Below are positions 17,346-28,696 of a stretch of 62,253 nt of DNA, piece by piece; within the stretch, counting starts at the first letter, position 1; the number at the start of each line of letters is the position of its first letter. The notes under the pieces were generated by a model, which made no database searches, was not told where the DNA came from, and was given only the letters and a program-made list of their open reading frames with translations. Source of the DNA: Arsukibacterium sp. UBA3155 (lineage in GTDB: Bacteria > Pseudomonadota > Gammaproteobacteria > Enterobacterales > Alteromonadaceae). Where the stretch lies: positions 1 through 62,253 of the forward strand of contig DEYP01000020.1 in NCBI GenBank assembly GCA_002364615.1, given 5' to 3'. The position numbers were made by a program, and so were the translations under genes.

Positions 17346-18786
17346 CAGACTTTTTAACCTCAGTAAACAGGGCAAGCGTTATCTTGCGGGCTTCGCTGTG
17401 GTCAACTATTGCTGGCCAATAACTATCAGGCGTTGCTTTTTTATGCGGCCAGTGAATTTCTTTGTTACTCACATGTTCCAGCTCTGGCATGAAACGGCGG
17501 ATAAACTCCCCTTGCGGATCAAATCGTTCACTCTGGGTTATTGGATTAAAAATCCGAAAATAAGGGGCCGCATCGGTGCCGGTTGAAGCCGCCCATTGCC
17601 AACCACCATTATTTGCAGCAAATTCGCCGTCTATTAAAGTAGACATAAAATATTGCTCACCCCAACGCCAATCTACTTGCAAATCTTTTACCAAAAAACT
17701 GGCCGTGATCATGCGAAGTCGGTTGTGCATCCATCCGGTTTGGTTAAGCTGACGCATGGCAGCATCAACCAGCGGGTAACCGGTTTTACCATCACACCAG
17801 GCTTTAAACTGCTTTTTATTGTTGTGCCACTTAATTTTCGAAGTATCTGTTTGAAAGGGTTTGTGTTTTATCAATTCTGGATAAGCGACCAAGATATGTT
17901 TATAGAAGTCACGCCAGATAAGCTCAGATAGCCAGACACTGGCACCAGTTTTTTCCAGCTCAAGTTCTGGCCCTGCCTCCATTTGCAACCGATTAACACA
18001 TTGCTGGGCTGAGATGACGCCACACGCCAGGTAAGCAGATAACCCGGAGGTACCTTTTTTTGCTGGCAAATCCCGGGTTTTCTGATAGTCAGCAACATAC
18101 TGCTGACAAAACTCGCGCATCTTATCCAGCACTTGCTGCTCGGCCACTGGCCAGTCCGCCGAACTCTCATCTCCATCTGCCATAGCAGATAGCCCCAAAT
18201 GTTTAGCCAAATTGTCTGTAGAGAATTCTGCGGTGCCCTTTATTCTCGGGTAACAATGAACTCCCTGCTCCTGCAGCCTGCCAAGCCAGTTTCGTTTAAA
18301 CGGGGTAAATACTTTATAGGTATCCCCGCTTTGGGTCAGAATGCTGGCAGGGGGCATTATGCAGAGTCGATCGTACCAATTAACCTCCACCCCCTTCTCT
18401 TGCAACTGCTCTGTTATTACGTTGTCACGTTGCTGCTCTCTTAGCTCGTATTCAACCTGGCCATATAATGCCACCATGCCCTCGCTGGCCAAACTGGCAA
18501 ATATGGCTTCACAATCCTGATAGGTATCAGCTTCCAAAGCCAGTAATGGTATACCCTGCTGGGCCAACTCTTGATGCATTTGTTTAACGCGACGGCGGAT
18601 CAGGTCCTGTTTAATTGGCGCCATATTATGCTGCTGCCAGGTTGTCGGCGTGGCAATATAAAGTGCGACAACAGCGCTGCTCTGCTGCTCACGGGCGTTC
18701 TGTGCCGCATGGAACAACGATGCGTTATCAAATACTCTGAGATCATTTCGTAACCAGACAATATGTAAAGAAGTCGATTTCGACAT
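17338..18786 (-). CDS. phrB: Deoxyribodipyrimidine photolyase
   Basis: A 482-residue blue-light DNA repair flavoprotein that reverts cyclobutane pyrimidine dimers. N-terminal antenna domain (LHIVWLRNDLRVFDN) and C-terminal FAD domain are complete: TSGLSAYLACGVIS, ELIWRDFYKH, the MHNRLRMITASFLVKDL block and the WQWAASTGTDAAPYFRIFNP signature typical of class I CPD photolyases. I place the start at the ATG at 18786, one base after the upstream stop, not at 18804. Its order after a YbgA-type gene matches E. coli ybgA-phr. Confidence 0.94.
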   Translation of the reverse strand: MSKSTSLHIVWLRNDLRVFDNASLFHAAQNAREQQSSAVVALYIATPTTWQQHNMAPIKQDLIRRRVKQMHQELAQQGIPLLALEADTYQDCEAIFASLASEGMVALYGQVEYELREQQRDNVITEQLQEKGVEVNWYDRLCIMPPASILTQSGDTYKVFTPFKRNWLGRLQEQGVHCYPRIKGTAEFSTDNLAKHLGLSAMADGDESSADWPVAEQQVLDKMREFCQQYVADYQKTRDLPAKKGTSGLSAYLACGVISAQQCVNRLQMEAGPELELEKTGASVWLSELIWRDFYKHILVAYPELIKHKPFQTDTSKIKWHNNKKQFKAWCDGKTGYPLVDAAMRQLNQTGWMHNRLRMITASFLVKDLQVDWRWGEQYFMSTLIDGEFAANNGGWQWAASTGTDAAPYFRIFNPITQSERFDPQGEFIRRFMPELEHVSNKEIHWPHKKATPDSYWPAIVDHSEARKITLALFTEVKKSDE

Positions 18787-18787
18787 A

Positions 18788-19729
18788 TCAGGCTCGCAAT
18801 CCAAGTTGTTCAGGATAAGGATTTAAATAGCGTTGCGCTGCAATATACTGATTGGGATACTGACGTAAATAATGCCCCAGCAAAGTAAGTGGGGCCATCA
18901 GTGGTAAAAACCCCTGACGATAGCGATGGATCAAGTCCGTCAGTTCACTTTTCTCAGTGCTGCTTAGTGATTTTTTTAAAAAGCCCTGCAGGTGTTGCAG
19001 CACGTTAGCATGTTGCTTCCGACTGGCAATATTTTTCAGCGCCTGCATTAAATCGCAAAGATAGCGCTCAGCCAACTGCACAGGATTAAATAATTTTGCG
19101 CCGGCTACCAGTCTGCCAAGTTCACGATATGCTAGCGGACTATGCGCCATCACTAAAAACTTGTAGCGGCTATGAAACTGCACCAGTTTGGCAACACTAA
19201 AGCCATCTTGCATCTGTTGTTGATAGTCATGACAGGCAAATATCCGGGTAATAAAATTCTCGCGTAGCGCCGGGTCCAGCAGGCGACCATCTTCCTCTAC
19301 TGGCAACCACGGATAACGCTGCATAAGCTGGTGAGTGAAAATACCGGTTCCAACTTTTCCAAGTTGCTGCCCGGCAGCATCATAAACTCTAACCCGCTCC
19401 ATGCCACAACTCGGTGATTTCGCGCAAACCACATAACCACTTAAGGTTGTCAATGTCGGTAACAGTTTCTCGGTGTATTGCTGCATCTGTTCGGTATGGT
19501 CAATACGGTTGTCCCGGCTTTGTACCAGCCTGATTTGCTGATGCTCATCACGTTGTAACCGGATTGCCGGCCTTGGCACACCCAGGCCGATTGCCTGCTC
19601 AGGACAAATGGCAACGAATTTTACCAGTGGTTTGAGTTGCTGCAGGCAAAACGTTGAGGCTTTATGTCCACCGTCAAACCGCACGGGTTCGCCCAGCACA
19701 CATGCACTTATCCCAATTTTAATACTCAT
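18788..19729 (-). CDS. DUF523-DUF1722 fusion (TudS-like / YbgA-like)
   Basis: A 313-residue two-domain protein. Residues about 3-150 are DUF523: ISACVLGEPVRFDGGHK, CPEQAIGLGVPRPAIRL and CAKSPSCG keep the cysteines that hold the [4Fe-4S] cluster in the 2-thiouracil desulfurase TudS. Residues about 190-305 are DUF1722 (YbgA), with FHSRYKFLVMAHSPLAYRELGRLV. E. coli carries only the YbgA part next to phr. The fusion heads the six-gene operon, so the promoter must lie upstream of 19729; I see no recognisable LitR/CarH or ECF-sigma site there. Confidence 0.9.
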   Translation of the reverse strand: MSIKIGISACVLGEPVRFDGGHKASTFCLQQLKPLVKFVAICPEQAIGLGVPRPAIRLQRDEHQQIRLVQSRDNRIDHTEQMQQYTEKLLPTLTTLSGYVVCAKSPSCGMERVRVYDAAGQQLGKVGTGIFTHQLMQRYPWLPVEEDGRLLDPALRENFITRIFACHDYQQQMQDGFSVAKLVQFHSRYKFLVMAHSPLAYRELGRLVAGAKLFNPVQLAERYLCDLMQALKNIASRKQHANVLQHLQGFLKKSLSSTEKSELTDLIHRYRQGFLPLMAPLTLLGHYLRQYPNQYIAAQRYLNPYPEQLGLRA

Positions 19730-19851
19730 TACTATTTACTCTAAACATACACTCTCAACTCTACTTTGCTACTCAATCACTAAACACGGTGGTGACTCTT
19801 TTTCTTTACAAGCAAAGCAGGATAGCGGATCAGTTTTGGCATCGTTGCGAG

Positions 19852-19888
19852 CAAAAAAAAACGATAATTACCCAAAGGTACTTATCGT
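19852..19888 (-). terminator. Terminator of the pheST-ihfA operon
   Basis: Imperfect hairpin with outer arms ACGATAA / TTATCGT and inner arms TACC / GGTA. On the minus strand it is followed by nine T (the A run 19852-19860). It lies about 110 bases after the ihfA stop and upstream of the photolyase operon. Confidence 0.8.
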
Positions 19889-19996
19889 CTTTTTCATCAT
19901 GTGATTTACCAGCAAACTTTTAAAAGGAATACAACACCGTCTGGCCAGCTTACCAGCAATCTGCATTACCCGTGTCAGTATACTCGCCGGCTTAAA

Positions 19997-20293
19997 TCAG
20001 GCTTTGCTGGTGCCTGTTTCAACCCTGGATTTAAGCTTCTGACCTGGTCGGAATGTAACGACACAGCGGGCAGAGATCGGAATGTCTTCACCCGTTTTCG
20101 GGTTACGACCAGGCCGTTCATTTTTCACCCTTAAGTCAAAGTTACCAAAGCCAGATAACTTTACTTGCTCACCCGCTTCCAGCGCGGTACGAATTTCTTC
20201 AAAAAAAGCTTCTACTATCAACTTAGCATCACGTTTGCTAACGCCAAATTTGGTAAACAAACGTTCTGCTAAATCAGCTTTGGTAAGCGCCAT
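19997..20293 (-). CDS. ihfA: Integration host factor alpha subunit
   Basis: A 98-residue DNA-bending protein of the HU/IHF family, partner of IhfB. The N-terminus [24 protein letters not shown] and the DNA-binding arm [26 protein letters not shown], with the intercalating proline in RPGRNP, are diagnostic for the alpha chain. It follows pheT by two bases, the conserved pheS-pheT-ihfA operon of gammaproteobacteria. Confidence 0.97.
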   Translation of the reverse strand: MALTKADLAERLFTKFGVSKRDAKLIVEAFFEEIRTALEAGEQVKLSGFGNFDLRVKNERPGRNPKTGEDIPISARCVVTFRPGQKLKSRVETGTSKA

Positions 20294-20295
20294 TC

Positions 20296-22683
20296 TTAAT
20301 CCCTCAACGTTGCGTCGAATTCGTCTTTAAGCACGCTAACCACTTGATTTACAACAAGTTGGATGTCTTTATCCTCAAGTGTGCGTGTTTTGTCCTGCAA
20401 AGTCAGAGCAATAGCAAGTGACTTGTAACCGTCTGCTACACCCTGTCCGGTATATACGTCAAACAATTTTAGGTCAACCAATTGATTTACGCCAACTTTT
20501 TTTATACTAGCAGTAATGTCGGCAAAACGCACATCGGATTTAACTACCACAGCTAAATCGCGTCTGTTCGCCGGGTATTTAGATAAGTCTGCTGCTTCAA
20601 CAATAGCACGTTGTCCAAACGCTGCCAGTTCCAACTCAAACAGATAGGCTTTGCCTTTAATTCCCAGTTTACGTTCAGCTTCCGGATGCAAAGCTCCAAG
20701 ATAACCCACAGTCTTGCCAGCTCTGCTAATCAGCGCCGTTTGCCCGGGGTGCAACGCACTTTGCTCGCCACTGCTAAAACTAAATTCAGCCGCAGCGGAT
20801 GTCATACTGAGCAATGCCTCAACATCACCTTTAATGTCGTAGAAATCTGCTGGCCGCTCCGTCATGGCCCAATGTTCATTGCTTAGTGAACCCACTACAA
20901 CACCACCAATGACTTCGACCTGACGAACGCCGCCTGCGGCCGCTGCATCGGGTATAAACTTAAGGCCATACTCGAAAAAGCGCAGACGAGTTTGCTGCCG
21001 GTTTTGATTATGTTGTACTGCTTGCAGTAAGCCCGGCCACAGATTCAGCCGCATCGCCGACATATCAGCAGAGATCGGGTTTGGCAAGTCAAGTGACGGT
21101 TGTCCGGGGAATAATATCTGCTGCACTTTGGGGTCAACGAAACTATAAGTAATTGCTTCCTGATAGCCACGGTCTGCCAACAAATCGCGCATCCGCTGCA
21201 CACTAAGCTCTGCTTCACTAAACTTACGCATACTCAATGCAGCCTGGGGCGACACGTTTGGGATATTGTTGTAACCATAAACCCGGGCGATTTCCTCTAT
21301 TAAGTCTTCGCTTATCGAGATGTCAAACCGATAGCCAGGTACCGTAACCTGCCAACCCAGATCGGTTTCTAACACGGTTAACCCTAACCGAGTTAAGATA
21401 CCGGTCACTTCAGGTTTGGCAATAGCATGGCCCAGTAAACGTAATAGTTTCGCTTCTGAAAGGCTTATCTCAGCGGTTTTTGGCAAATGTTCTGCTGCAA
21501 CAGCTTCTACTACCGGGCCTGGCTCACCACCAACTATCTGTAACAGCAAGGCAGTCGCACGCTCGATAGCGGTCCGTTGTAACTGAGGATCAACGCCACG
21601 TTCATAACGGTGCGACGCATCAGTATGCAACCCGTATTGACGCGCTTTACCAGCGATTGCCAATGGAGAGAAAAAAGCGCTTTCGAGAAAAATATGTTTG
21701 GTTTCTCCCGTAACACCGCTTTGCAAACCACCAAAGATACCAGCCATTGCCAATGCTTTTTCGCTATCGGCAATGAGTAAAGTATTGGTTTTAAGCTCAA
21801 TTTCGGTTTCATCCAACAAAACCAGCTTTTCGCCTTCATGGGCATAACGAACATCGATATCACCCGATAGCTGATCTAAGTCAAATGCGTGCATCGGATG
21901 ACCTAACTCCAGCAAAACGTAGTTAGTTACATCAACCACTGGGTCAATACTGCGAACGCCGCAGCGACGCAGCTTTTCCGTTAACCACAATGGACTGCTC
22001 TGGCTGAGATCAACATCTCTAATTACCCTGCCAAGATAGCGCGGACACGCTTGCGGGGCCGACAGTGTAATGGCTTTCTGCGCGTTGATTGTTGACGTCA
22101 CTGCTGCCATCTCTGGCTGACAAACTGAGGAATTGTTCAGTACGCTAACTTCACGAGCCAACCCTTTAATGCCAAGGCAGTCAGCTCGGTTCGGCGTTAA
22201 ATCAACTTCTATGGTATGGTCATCCAGTTCCAAATATTGCCGGATATCGATACCTACCGGTGCATCAGCCGGCAACTCCATAATACCGTCCGAATCATCG
22301 GCCATACCAAGCTCTGAAAACGAACATAACATGCCATTGGAGGGCTGACCGCGTAACTTGGCCTTCTTAATGACGAAATCACCAGGAAGAACTGCGCCAA
22401 CCTTCGCCACGGCCACTTTTAAACCCATACGACAGTTCTTTGCGCCACATACAATATCCAGCAATTCCGGCTGACCGACATTGATCTGAGTAATTTGCAG
22501 TTTATCGGCATCGGGATGAGGACCACAGGCTACTACTTCGCCTACGACTACACCGCTAAATACGCCAGCAACGGGCTCAATGCCGTCTACTTCAAGGCCA
22601 GCCATCGACAGTTGTTCAGATAAGGTTGCAGTATCAATTGCCGGGTTAACCCACTGCCGTAGCCACATTTCACTAAATTTCAT
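20296..22683 (-). CDS. pheT: Phenylalanyl-tRNA synthetase beta chain
   Basis: 795 residues, identical to the E. coli beta chain length. Domains in order: an N-terminal tRNA-binding OB fold (residues about 40-150, [19 protein letters not shown]), B3/B4 editing domain (about 215-390), B5 (about 400-470), a degenerate synthetase-like core, and the C-terminal ferredoxin-like anticodon-binding domain (about 700-795, [15 protein letters not shown]). It forms the alpha2-beta2 enzyme with PheS and clears Tyr-tRNA-Phe. Confidence 0.97.
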   Translation of the reverse strand: MKFSEMWLRQWVNPAIDTATLSEQLSMAGLEVDGIEPVAGVFSGVVVGEVVACGPHPDADKLQITQINVGQPELLDIVCGAKNCRMGLKVAVAKVGAVLPGDFVIKKAKLRGQPSNGMLCSFSELGMADDSDGIMELPADAPVGIDIRQYLELDDHTIEVDLTPNRADCLGIKGLAREVSVLNNSSVCQPEMAAVTSTINAQKAITLSAPQACPRYLGRVIRDVDLSQSSPLWLTEKLRRCGVRSIDPVVDVTNYVLLELGHPMHAFDLDQLSGDIDVRYAHEGEKLVLLDETEIELKTNTLLIADSEKALAMAGIFGGLQSGVTGETKHIFLESAFFSPLAIAGKARQYGLHTDASHRYERGVDPQLQRTAIERATALLLQIVGGEPGPVVEAVAAEHLPKTAEISLSEAKLLRLLGHAIAKPEVTGILTRLGLTVLETDLGWQVTVPGYRFDISISEDLIEEIARVYGYNNIPNVSPQAALSMRKFSEAELSVQRMRDLLADRGYQEAITYSFVDPKVQQILFPGQPSLDLPNPISADMSAMRLNLWPGLLQAVQHNQNRQQTRLRFFEYGLKFIPDAAAAGGVRQVEVIGGVVVGSLSNEHWAMTERPADFYDIKGDVEALLSMTSAAAEFSFSSGEQSALHPGQTALISRAGKTVGYLGALHPEAERKLGIKGKAYLFELELAAFGQRAIVEAADLSKYPANRRDLAVVVKSDVRFADITASIKKVGVNQLVDLKLFDVYTGQGVADGYKSLAIALTLQDKTRTLEDKDIQLVVNQVVSVLKDEFDATLRD

Positions 22684-22699
22684 GCTTAGAATACTCCGC

Positions 22700-23761
<1,062 letters not shown>

Positions 23762-23799
23762 CTAAGTGGGTTTTTTCGGCTAAAATAATACTTAAGTTG

Positions 23800-24495
23800 C
23801 TAAATGAGAATAGATTTAACGAAGGGAATGGTTAATTTACGCTGATGAACAATGGAAGCTTTATCCAGCTGATCCAGGATAGCGACTAAAGAGCGAATAT
23901 CCCGCTCATAGCGGTTGAGCAGAAAGCGCGCGACATCATCACCCAGTTCCATACCCCGCTGGTGCGCTTTTTGTTTTAAAAGTTTCTGCTTATCATCGTC
24001 AGTCAGTAATCGTAATTGTAAACTATGGCAGGCCTGCAGCCGGGAAACCAGATCAGCCAGTTTAAAGCCCAACTGAGGAGGCGGTTGGTTTGCCACAATA
24101 ATCAGGGCTTTTCCCTGTTCAACCATCCGGTTGTATAAATCAAATATTGCTATCTGCCAGCTAAGATCGTCGGCAATCGCTTGAATATTATCCAGGCACA
24201 CCACATCAAGCTGCTCTAAATTATCAAGCAAACGAGGGCTTAACTGCTGATAATCCTGTAGCGCCAGTAACTGACTGGTTAAACCATGCTCCTGAGCAAA
24301 AATACAGGAAGCATAGAGTAAATGTGACTTACCACTACCACTTGCACCAAACAAATACAGCGGTGGCTGACCGCCAGGTTGCTGCAGATAGCGCTTAACG
24401 ATGCTAACCGCTTCAGTCTGACCGGCAGCATAGAAACTATCTAAGGTCTCATCGTCTGGCAACGTCACCGCCAGGGTATATTGCAGCGGTTGCAT
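23800..24495 (-). CDS. hda: DnaA-homologous regulator Hda
   Basis: A 231-residue AAA+ protein that, with the DNA-loaded beta clamp, stimulates ATP hydrolysis by DnaA to prevent re-initiation. Walker A GASGSGKSHLL, Walker B VVCLDNIQ, sensor region ANQPPPQLGFKLADLVSRL and the C-terminal YERDIRSLVAILDQLDKAS match. The clamp-binding motif at the N-terminus, QLSLPL in E. coli just before LPDDETF, is here QYTLAV before LPDDETL, a weak version. The stop of the DUF2066 gene is directly adjacent, so the two are coupled. Confidence 0.93.
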   Translation of the reverse strand: MQPLQYTLAVTLPDDETLDSFYAAGQTEAVSIVKRYLQQPGGQPPLYLFGASGSGKSHLLYASCIFAQEHGLTSQLLALQDYQQLSPRLLDNLEQLDVVCLDNIQAIADDLSWQIAIFDLYNRMVEQGKALIIVANQPPPQLGFKLADLVSRLQACHSLQLRLLTDDDKQKLLKQKAHQRGMELGDDVARFLLNRYERDIRSLVAILDQLDKASIVHQRKLTIPFVKSILI

Positions 24496-25611
24496 TTAAC
24501 GTCTGATAAACACGTATCGGGCATCAGCTTGCGATACCAAATTTAATTCAACAGCAGACACTGCCGGCTCATTGACGCCTAACGATGCCATATGCGGTGT
24601 ATCCGATAATTGCAACGCCGTTTCCCATTGCAAAATACGGGTTAACTGGGCGAGTTCAATATGTAAGTTAACCGCAAACCGAGCCTCATTTGCTGAGTAT
24701 TCGCTTAACGTCACTGCGGCCACACCAAGCACCCGATTTAATAACGTTTCAACAGTTACCACATCGGCCAGGTTCAGCAAGTTACTGACTGCCAACTGAT
24801 ACGTTTTTTGTTCAGCTTGCAAGACCACAGCTTGCTCTGCTGCCAATTCAGCTGTTAATGCTACACCAAAGGCACTCATCAGCTCAGAGGGTTCTGCTGC
24901 GGTAATCTCATTGCGAACAATTCGGGTCTGGTTTGTCCCTTGCACCGGACTTTGTCTCTGCCAGCTTAACCTTAACTTTTTCTCACCATCCTGACTGACT
25001 TCATCAAATGCCAGGGTCATTACCATATCCGGCCGGTAACGGCTGCTCGCCTGACCGATGGCTTGCCAGAACCCCGCCCAGACGTCGGTTTCCGACAGCA
25101 GCATCAGATCATCCATATCATAAAGTGGCAGTGTTACCGGAATACCATGCTCGGCCAGACTTTGCCGCAACAATTGCACCAGCTCATTATCTGGCCGGCG
25201 CAAAAAAGACCGGTCGGCGCCTTGCTGCTGCACAATCCAGACTAATATTTCTGGACGGTGCGCTCCCCAAATAGCAATTTCCTGCTGTTGCAGTAACAGG
25301 TTAATCAATTTGGCATCGAGCAATACTTTTAAGCGACTTGTTCCATTCTGACGTACGGATTCAAATTGTTTAACATACTTACCGGCATTATTCAGCTCAT
25401 TGGTAATCGCCGGAAAGGCTGAAAGGTCACTGATGCCGGTCAAACGGGTGATAACCTGAGTAAGTGCATTACTCTGCCATTGACGCTGGGATTGCTCAGC
25501 GCTGACATCGGCGACATATAAGTTGTTCACTTCAATGGCAGATACCAGAGTACTGCAAAGCACAAGCACGGTTGCCAGCAACAATTTAACAGGTTGCATC
25601 TGAAATGCCAT
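24496..25611 (-). CDS. DUF2066 exported protein
   Basis: A 371-residue protein with an N-terminal signal peptide (hydrophobic 8-22, likely cut after LVSA at about residue 25). The mature part shows the DUF2066 pattern: AQSQRQWQSNALTQVITRLTG-type opening and VWAGFWQAIG in the middle. Function is unknown; the gene commonly sits directly before hda in Alteromonadales and Vibrionales, as here. The ATG at 25611 has GGAG five bases upstream. Probably periplasmic. Confidence 0.88.
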   Translation of the reverse strand: MAFQMQPVKLLLATVLVLCSTLVSAIEVNNLYVADVSAEQSQRQWQSNALTQVITRLTGISDLSAFPAITNELNNAGKYVKQFESVRQNGTSRLKVLLDAKLINLLLQQQEIAIWGAHRPEILVWIVQQQGADRSFLRRPDNELVQLLRQSLAEHGIPVTLPLYDMDDLMLLSETDVWAGFWQAIGQASSRYRPDMVMTLAFDEVSQDGEKKLRLSWQRQSPVQGTNQTRIVRNEITAAEPSELMSAFGVALTAELAAEQAVVLQAEQKTYQLAVSNLLNLADVVTVETLLNRVLGVAAVTLSEYSANEARFAVNLHIELAQLTRILQWETALQLSDTPHMASLGVNEPAVSAVELNLVSQADARYVFIRR

Positions 25612-25660
25612 CTGAACTCCTCAACTATTAATTTGCTGCCTGTACAGGGTGGTGTAACAC

Positions 25661-25688
25661 AACAAAGCCACCTTTCGGTGGCTTTGTT
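25661..25688 (-). terminator. Terminator after purC
   Basis: A 12-base perfect stem AACAAAGCCACC / GGTGGCTTTGTT with a 4-base loop, six bases after the purC stop on the minus strand. The T tract is built into the stem, which is palindromic enough to work in either direction. Confidence 0.8.
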
Positions 25689-25694
25689 ACAGCG

Positions 25695-26411
25695 TTAACC
25701 TAAGTTAACACCGAGCCGGTTAGCTACTTCTTCGTATGCTTCAACCACACCACCCAGTCCCTGACGAAAACGATCCTTATCCAGCTTTTTGCGAGTGGCT
25801 TTGTCCCACAGACGACAGCCATCTGGCGAAAACTCGTCTCCAAGTACTACCTGGCCATTAAACACGCCAAATTCCAATTTAAAATCAACTAACAACATAC
25901 CTGCATCGTCAAACAATGCCTGCAGCACATCATTTGCCATAAAGGTCAAACGTTTCATTTCTGCTAACTGCTCGCCAGTTGCCCAGCCAAACGATGTTGC
26001 CAGAGACTCATTTACCATAGGATCATGTAATGCATCGTTCTTTAAAAACAACTCGAAGGTCGCAGGCGTCAACGCAATGCCTTCTGTCACACCCAAACGG
26101 CGGACCAGTGAGCCAGCTACATAATTGCGAACCACACATTCAACCGGAATCATCGCCAGCTTTTTTACCAGAACTTCGTCATCTGACAATAAGGCTTCCA
26201 CCTGAGTGGGTATGCCTGCCTGCTCCAGTTTTTGCATAATAAAATAGTTAAATTTATTATTTATCATGCCTTTGCGATCAAGCTGTTCAATACGCTCGCC
26301 ATCGAAGGCTGAGGTGTCATTACGAAAGTGAAGGATGAGTAAGTTGTCATCAGTCGTGTTAAATACTGTTTTAGCCTTACCGCGGTACAATTCTGTCGTT
26401 TTTTGAACCAT
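25695..26411 (-). CDS. purC: SAICAR synthetase
   Basis: Phosphoribosylaminoimidazole-succinocarboxamide synthase, joining CAIR and aspartate with ATP in purine synthesis. 238 residues (E. coli 237). The N-terminal [12 protein letters not shown], the [15 protein letters not shown] stretch, [14 protein letters not shown] and [10 protein letters not shown]-type motif ([25 protein letters not shown]) are all present. Third in the dapA-bamC-purC block. A hairpin (TCGCCTG / CAGGCGA, 26424-26447) lies just upstream of its ribosome site; no PurR operator was recognised. Confidence 0.97.
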   Translation of the reverse strand: MVQKTTELYRGKAKTVFNTTDDNLLILHFRNDTSAFDGERIEQLDRKGMINNKFNYFIMQKLEQAGIPTQVEALLSDDEVLVKKLAMIPVECVVRNYVAGSLVRRLGVTEGIALTPATFELFLKNDALHDPMVNESLATSFGWATGEQLAEMKRLTFMANDVLQALFDDAGMLLVDFKLEFGVFNGQVVLGDEFSPDGCRLWDKATRKKLDKDRFRQGLGGVVEAYEEVANRLGVNLG

Positions 26412-26497
26412 TACTCACTCCAATCGCCTGGCGAAAAAATCAGGCGAAAGTATAAAGATCTTTATGCTATTGGCAAATGACTTTTTCTGTCTAACAC

Positions 26498-27562
26498 TCA
26501 AAGTTCGACTTTTGCCGCTCTGATTGCCGCAACAAAAGGCTCATATGCAGCAACAATAGTGTCCGCTGCCAAAGGTTGGCCATCTTTGCTCAACAGGTTA
26601 ATTACTGTACCCGCGTCACTGCGCTGCAATACAATCTGATAGTCGCTGTCGGCAATTGGTAAAACCGGCGGTGCCTCCTTACCCATCAATGATGACCACA
26701 TGCCCCGACTTGGTTTAGTGTAGCTAACGTAATATGTGTAAACCGAGCGATTAATATCATTGACGGTAAAGTTAAGCTGCTCAAACACCGGCTCTAACTG
26801 CGACCAGGTGACATCTATTGATTGTGATGTAATAAACGCTGGCTCGCCTGCTTTATTTAAACCAGGTTCAAGTGCCACTTCCTGTACCCTATCCCGATTC
26901 ACAATAGCAGTTTCTATTTCAGCTACAGCCACCTGATTAATCAGTCCATTTAACAACATCACTTCATTATCCCTGGCGGCCGCGCTGCTCAGTTCAGCCT
27001 GCCGATCAAAATAACGATGCTCCAGCAAACTAACGGTGACAATCGCCGTTCTGCCGTGTGGCTTCGGGTCAACGGTTATCGCATAGCGCGCTTCATCTAA
27101 CTGCTGAGCATTTTGCCAAAACCAGAAGCCCTCTGTTTTAAAACGTTTAATCCAATCCGTTTCAAAACTAAGATTTGCGCTATCTGTGGCAGTAAGTTGA
27201 ATATTCTGGGCCGCAAAATAGTCACGAATTTCGCTTTGTAAAAAGGGTACCAGCTCACCGGTTAAATCGTTCCGTTCAAACATAACCCGGGCCAGCTTTT
27301 CAGCTTCATCGGTTATTCTGCTGCTGCTTGCGGTGGCCAACACTAACACCGGTGACTTATCTGCAACATCGCCCGCAGCGTTGCCTACTTGCGGAATATC
27401 ATATTTACCTGGCTGACGGGGGGTGGCCAAATCGGCAGGAATATCCAGGGTAACCTGTTGCCGTTGTATACGAGTGTCAGATTCATCCTTAAAAACAGAA
27501 CAGCCACTTACTAACATGGCGCTCAGCGACAATGTGATACAACTTTTTTTCCAATAATGCAC
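26498..27562 (-). CDS. bamC: Outer membrane assembly lipoprotein BamC
   Basis: A 354-residue lipoprotein subunit of the BAM complex that inserts outer-membrane beta-barrels. Lipobox LVSGC with the lipidated cysteine at 21; the next stretch (to about 75, RQQVTLDIPADLATPRQPGKYDIP) is the extended segment that contacts BamD, followed by two helix-grip domains (about 90-215 and 235-350). Translation starts at GTG 27562, supported by AGGAG eight bases upstream. The dapA-bamC-purC order matches E. coli. Confidence 0.93.
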   Translation of the reverse strand: MHYWKKSCITLSLSAMLVSGCSVFKDESDTRIQRQQVTLDIPADLATPRQPGKYDIPQVGNAAGDVADKSPVLVLATASSSRITDEAEKLARVMFERNDLTGELVPFLQSEIRDYFAAQNIQLTATDSANLSFETDWIKRFKTEGFWFWQNAQQLDEARYAITVDPKPHGRTAIVTVSLLEHRYFDRQAELSSAAARDNEVMLLNGLINQVAVAEIETAIVNRDRVQEVALEPGLNKAGEPAFITSQSIDVTWSQLEPVFEQLNFTVNDINRSVYTYYVSYTKPSRGMWSSLMGKEAPPVLPIADSDYQIVLQRSDAGTVINLLSKDGQPLAADTIVAAYEPFVAAIRAAKVEL

Positions 27563-27642
27563 CTGTACTACTCCTGAAAAGGTATTGCCAAAAACCCGGG
27601 TTATTTCGCCAGATTAATTTAATGAGTTACTAAAAACGGACA

Positions 27643-28524
27643 TTAAAACTGCAGACCCGCTTGTTGCAATGCCTGTTCGATTGTTCCGTGATGAATTGGT
27701 TCCAGCTGTGTCAACGGCAGGCGAATAAAATCTGATTCAATTAACGCCATTCGCTGTAATGCCCACTTTGTTGGAATGGGATTAGATTCAATAAATAACT
27801 GGTGATGCAGCCCCTGCAACATGTCATCCAGCGTCTGAGCTTCTTCAGTTTGCCCTGAGCGGGCCAACCGGCATAAACGTGCTAACAACGCCGGAGCGAC
27901 GTTGGCGGTAACTGAAATAACCCCATGTCCTCCCGCCTGCATAAAAGCCAGACTGGTGGCGTCGTCACCACTAAATAACGCAAAGTCAGCGGGACAACGC
28001 TGCTGTAACTCTGCCAGTCGTGCCAGCGAGCCGGTCGCCTCTTTAATGCCGACGATATTCGCTGTAGTAGCCAGTTCAGCAACAGTTTCAGGCAGCAGAT
28101 CTACCCCGGTACGGCCTGGCACATTATATAACAGCACCGGTTTAGCCGTCGCTGCTGCAACCTGTTGAAAATGCGCCAATAAGCCCTTTTGCATGGGTTT
28201 ATTGTAGAAGGGCGTTACGGTCAGAAAGCCATCAATTGCCAGTTTATCAAGTTGACGGGTACGCGCCACGCCCTCAGCGGTGGCATTGGTGCCATTACCG
28301 GCTAACACCGGGATCTGTCCACTTACCTGACCTGCCACCCGGGCAATTATCTCTAGCTGCTCAGGAAAACTGATGGTTGCGGCTTCAGCTGTGGTACCCA
28401 TGATAACCAGGCCATCTGAGCCTTGCTGCAGGTGAAAGCTAACGAGCTGTTCCAGCCCTTTATAATCAATTTCGCCGTCCGGCAACATAGGGGTCACTAA
28501 GGCAACAAAACTTCCACTGAACAT
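27643..28524 (-). CDS. dapA: 4-hydroxy-tetrahydrodipicolinate synthase
   Basis: Class I aldolase condensing pyruvate with aspartate semialdehyde, first committed step to DAP and lysine. 293 residues (E. coli 292). GTTAEAATIS, the catalytic tyrosine in KPVLLYNVPGRTGVDL, and the Schiff-base lysine in NIVGIKEATG are visible. The ATG at 28524 gives the family N-terminus MFSGSFVALVTPM; a GTG directly before it is an alternative. Divergent from gcvR with about 170 bases between starts. Confidence 0.96.
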   Translation of the reverse strand: MFSGSFVALVTPMLPDGEIDYKGLEQLVSFHLQQGSDGLVIMGTTAEAATISFPEQLEIIARVAGQVSGQIPVLAGNGTNATAEGVARTRQLDKLAIDGFLTVTPFYNKPMQKGLLAHFQQVAAATAKPVLLYNVPGRTGVDLLPETVAELATTANIVGIKEATGSLARLAELQQRCPADFALFSGDDATSLAFMQAGGHGVISVTANVAPALLARLCRLARSGQTEEAQTLDDMLQGLHHQLFIESNPIPTKWALQRMALIESDFIRLPLTQLEPIHHGTIEQALQQAGLQF

Positions 28525-28696
28525 CACAGTCACAGGCTCCACAACATACAAGGGTAATAGAATAAGGCGTCCTATGTTAAAGAGTGCTGCAGACAAACAC
28601 AAGCCGGCAATCCGATAATGCTAATAGTTCGTCTAAACGGCTTATGATAAACTTAACGCCTTCTTCGGCATCGTTAAATGTTCTGATCGGAGTTTT

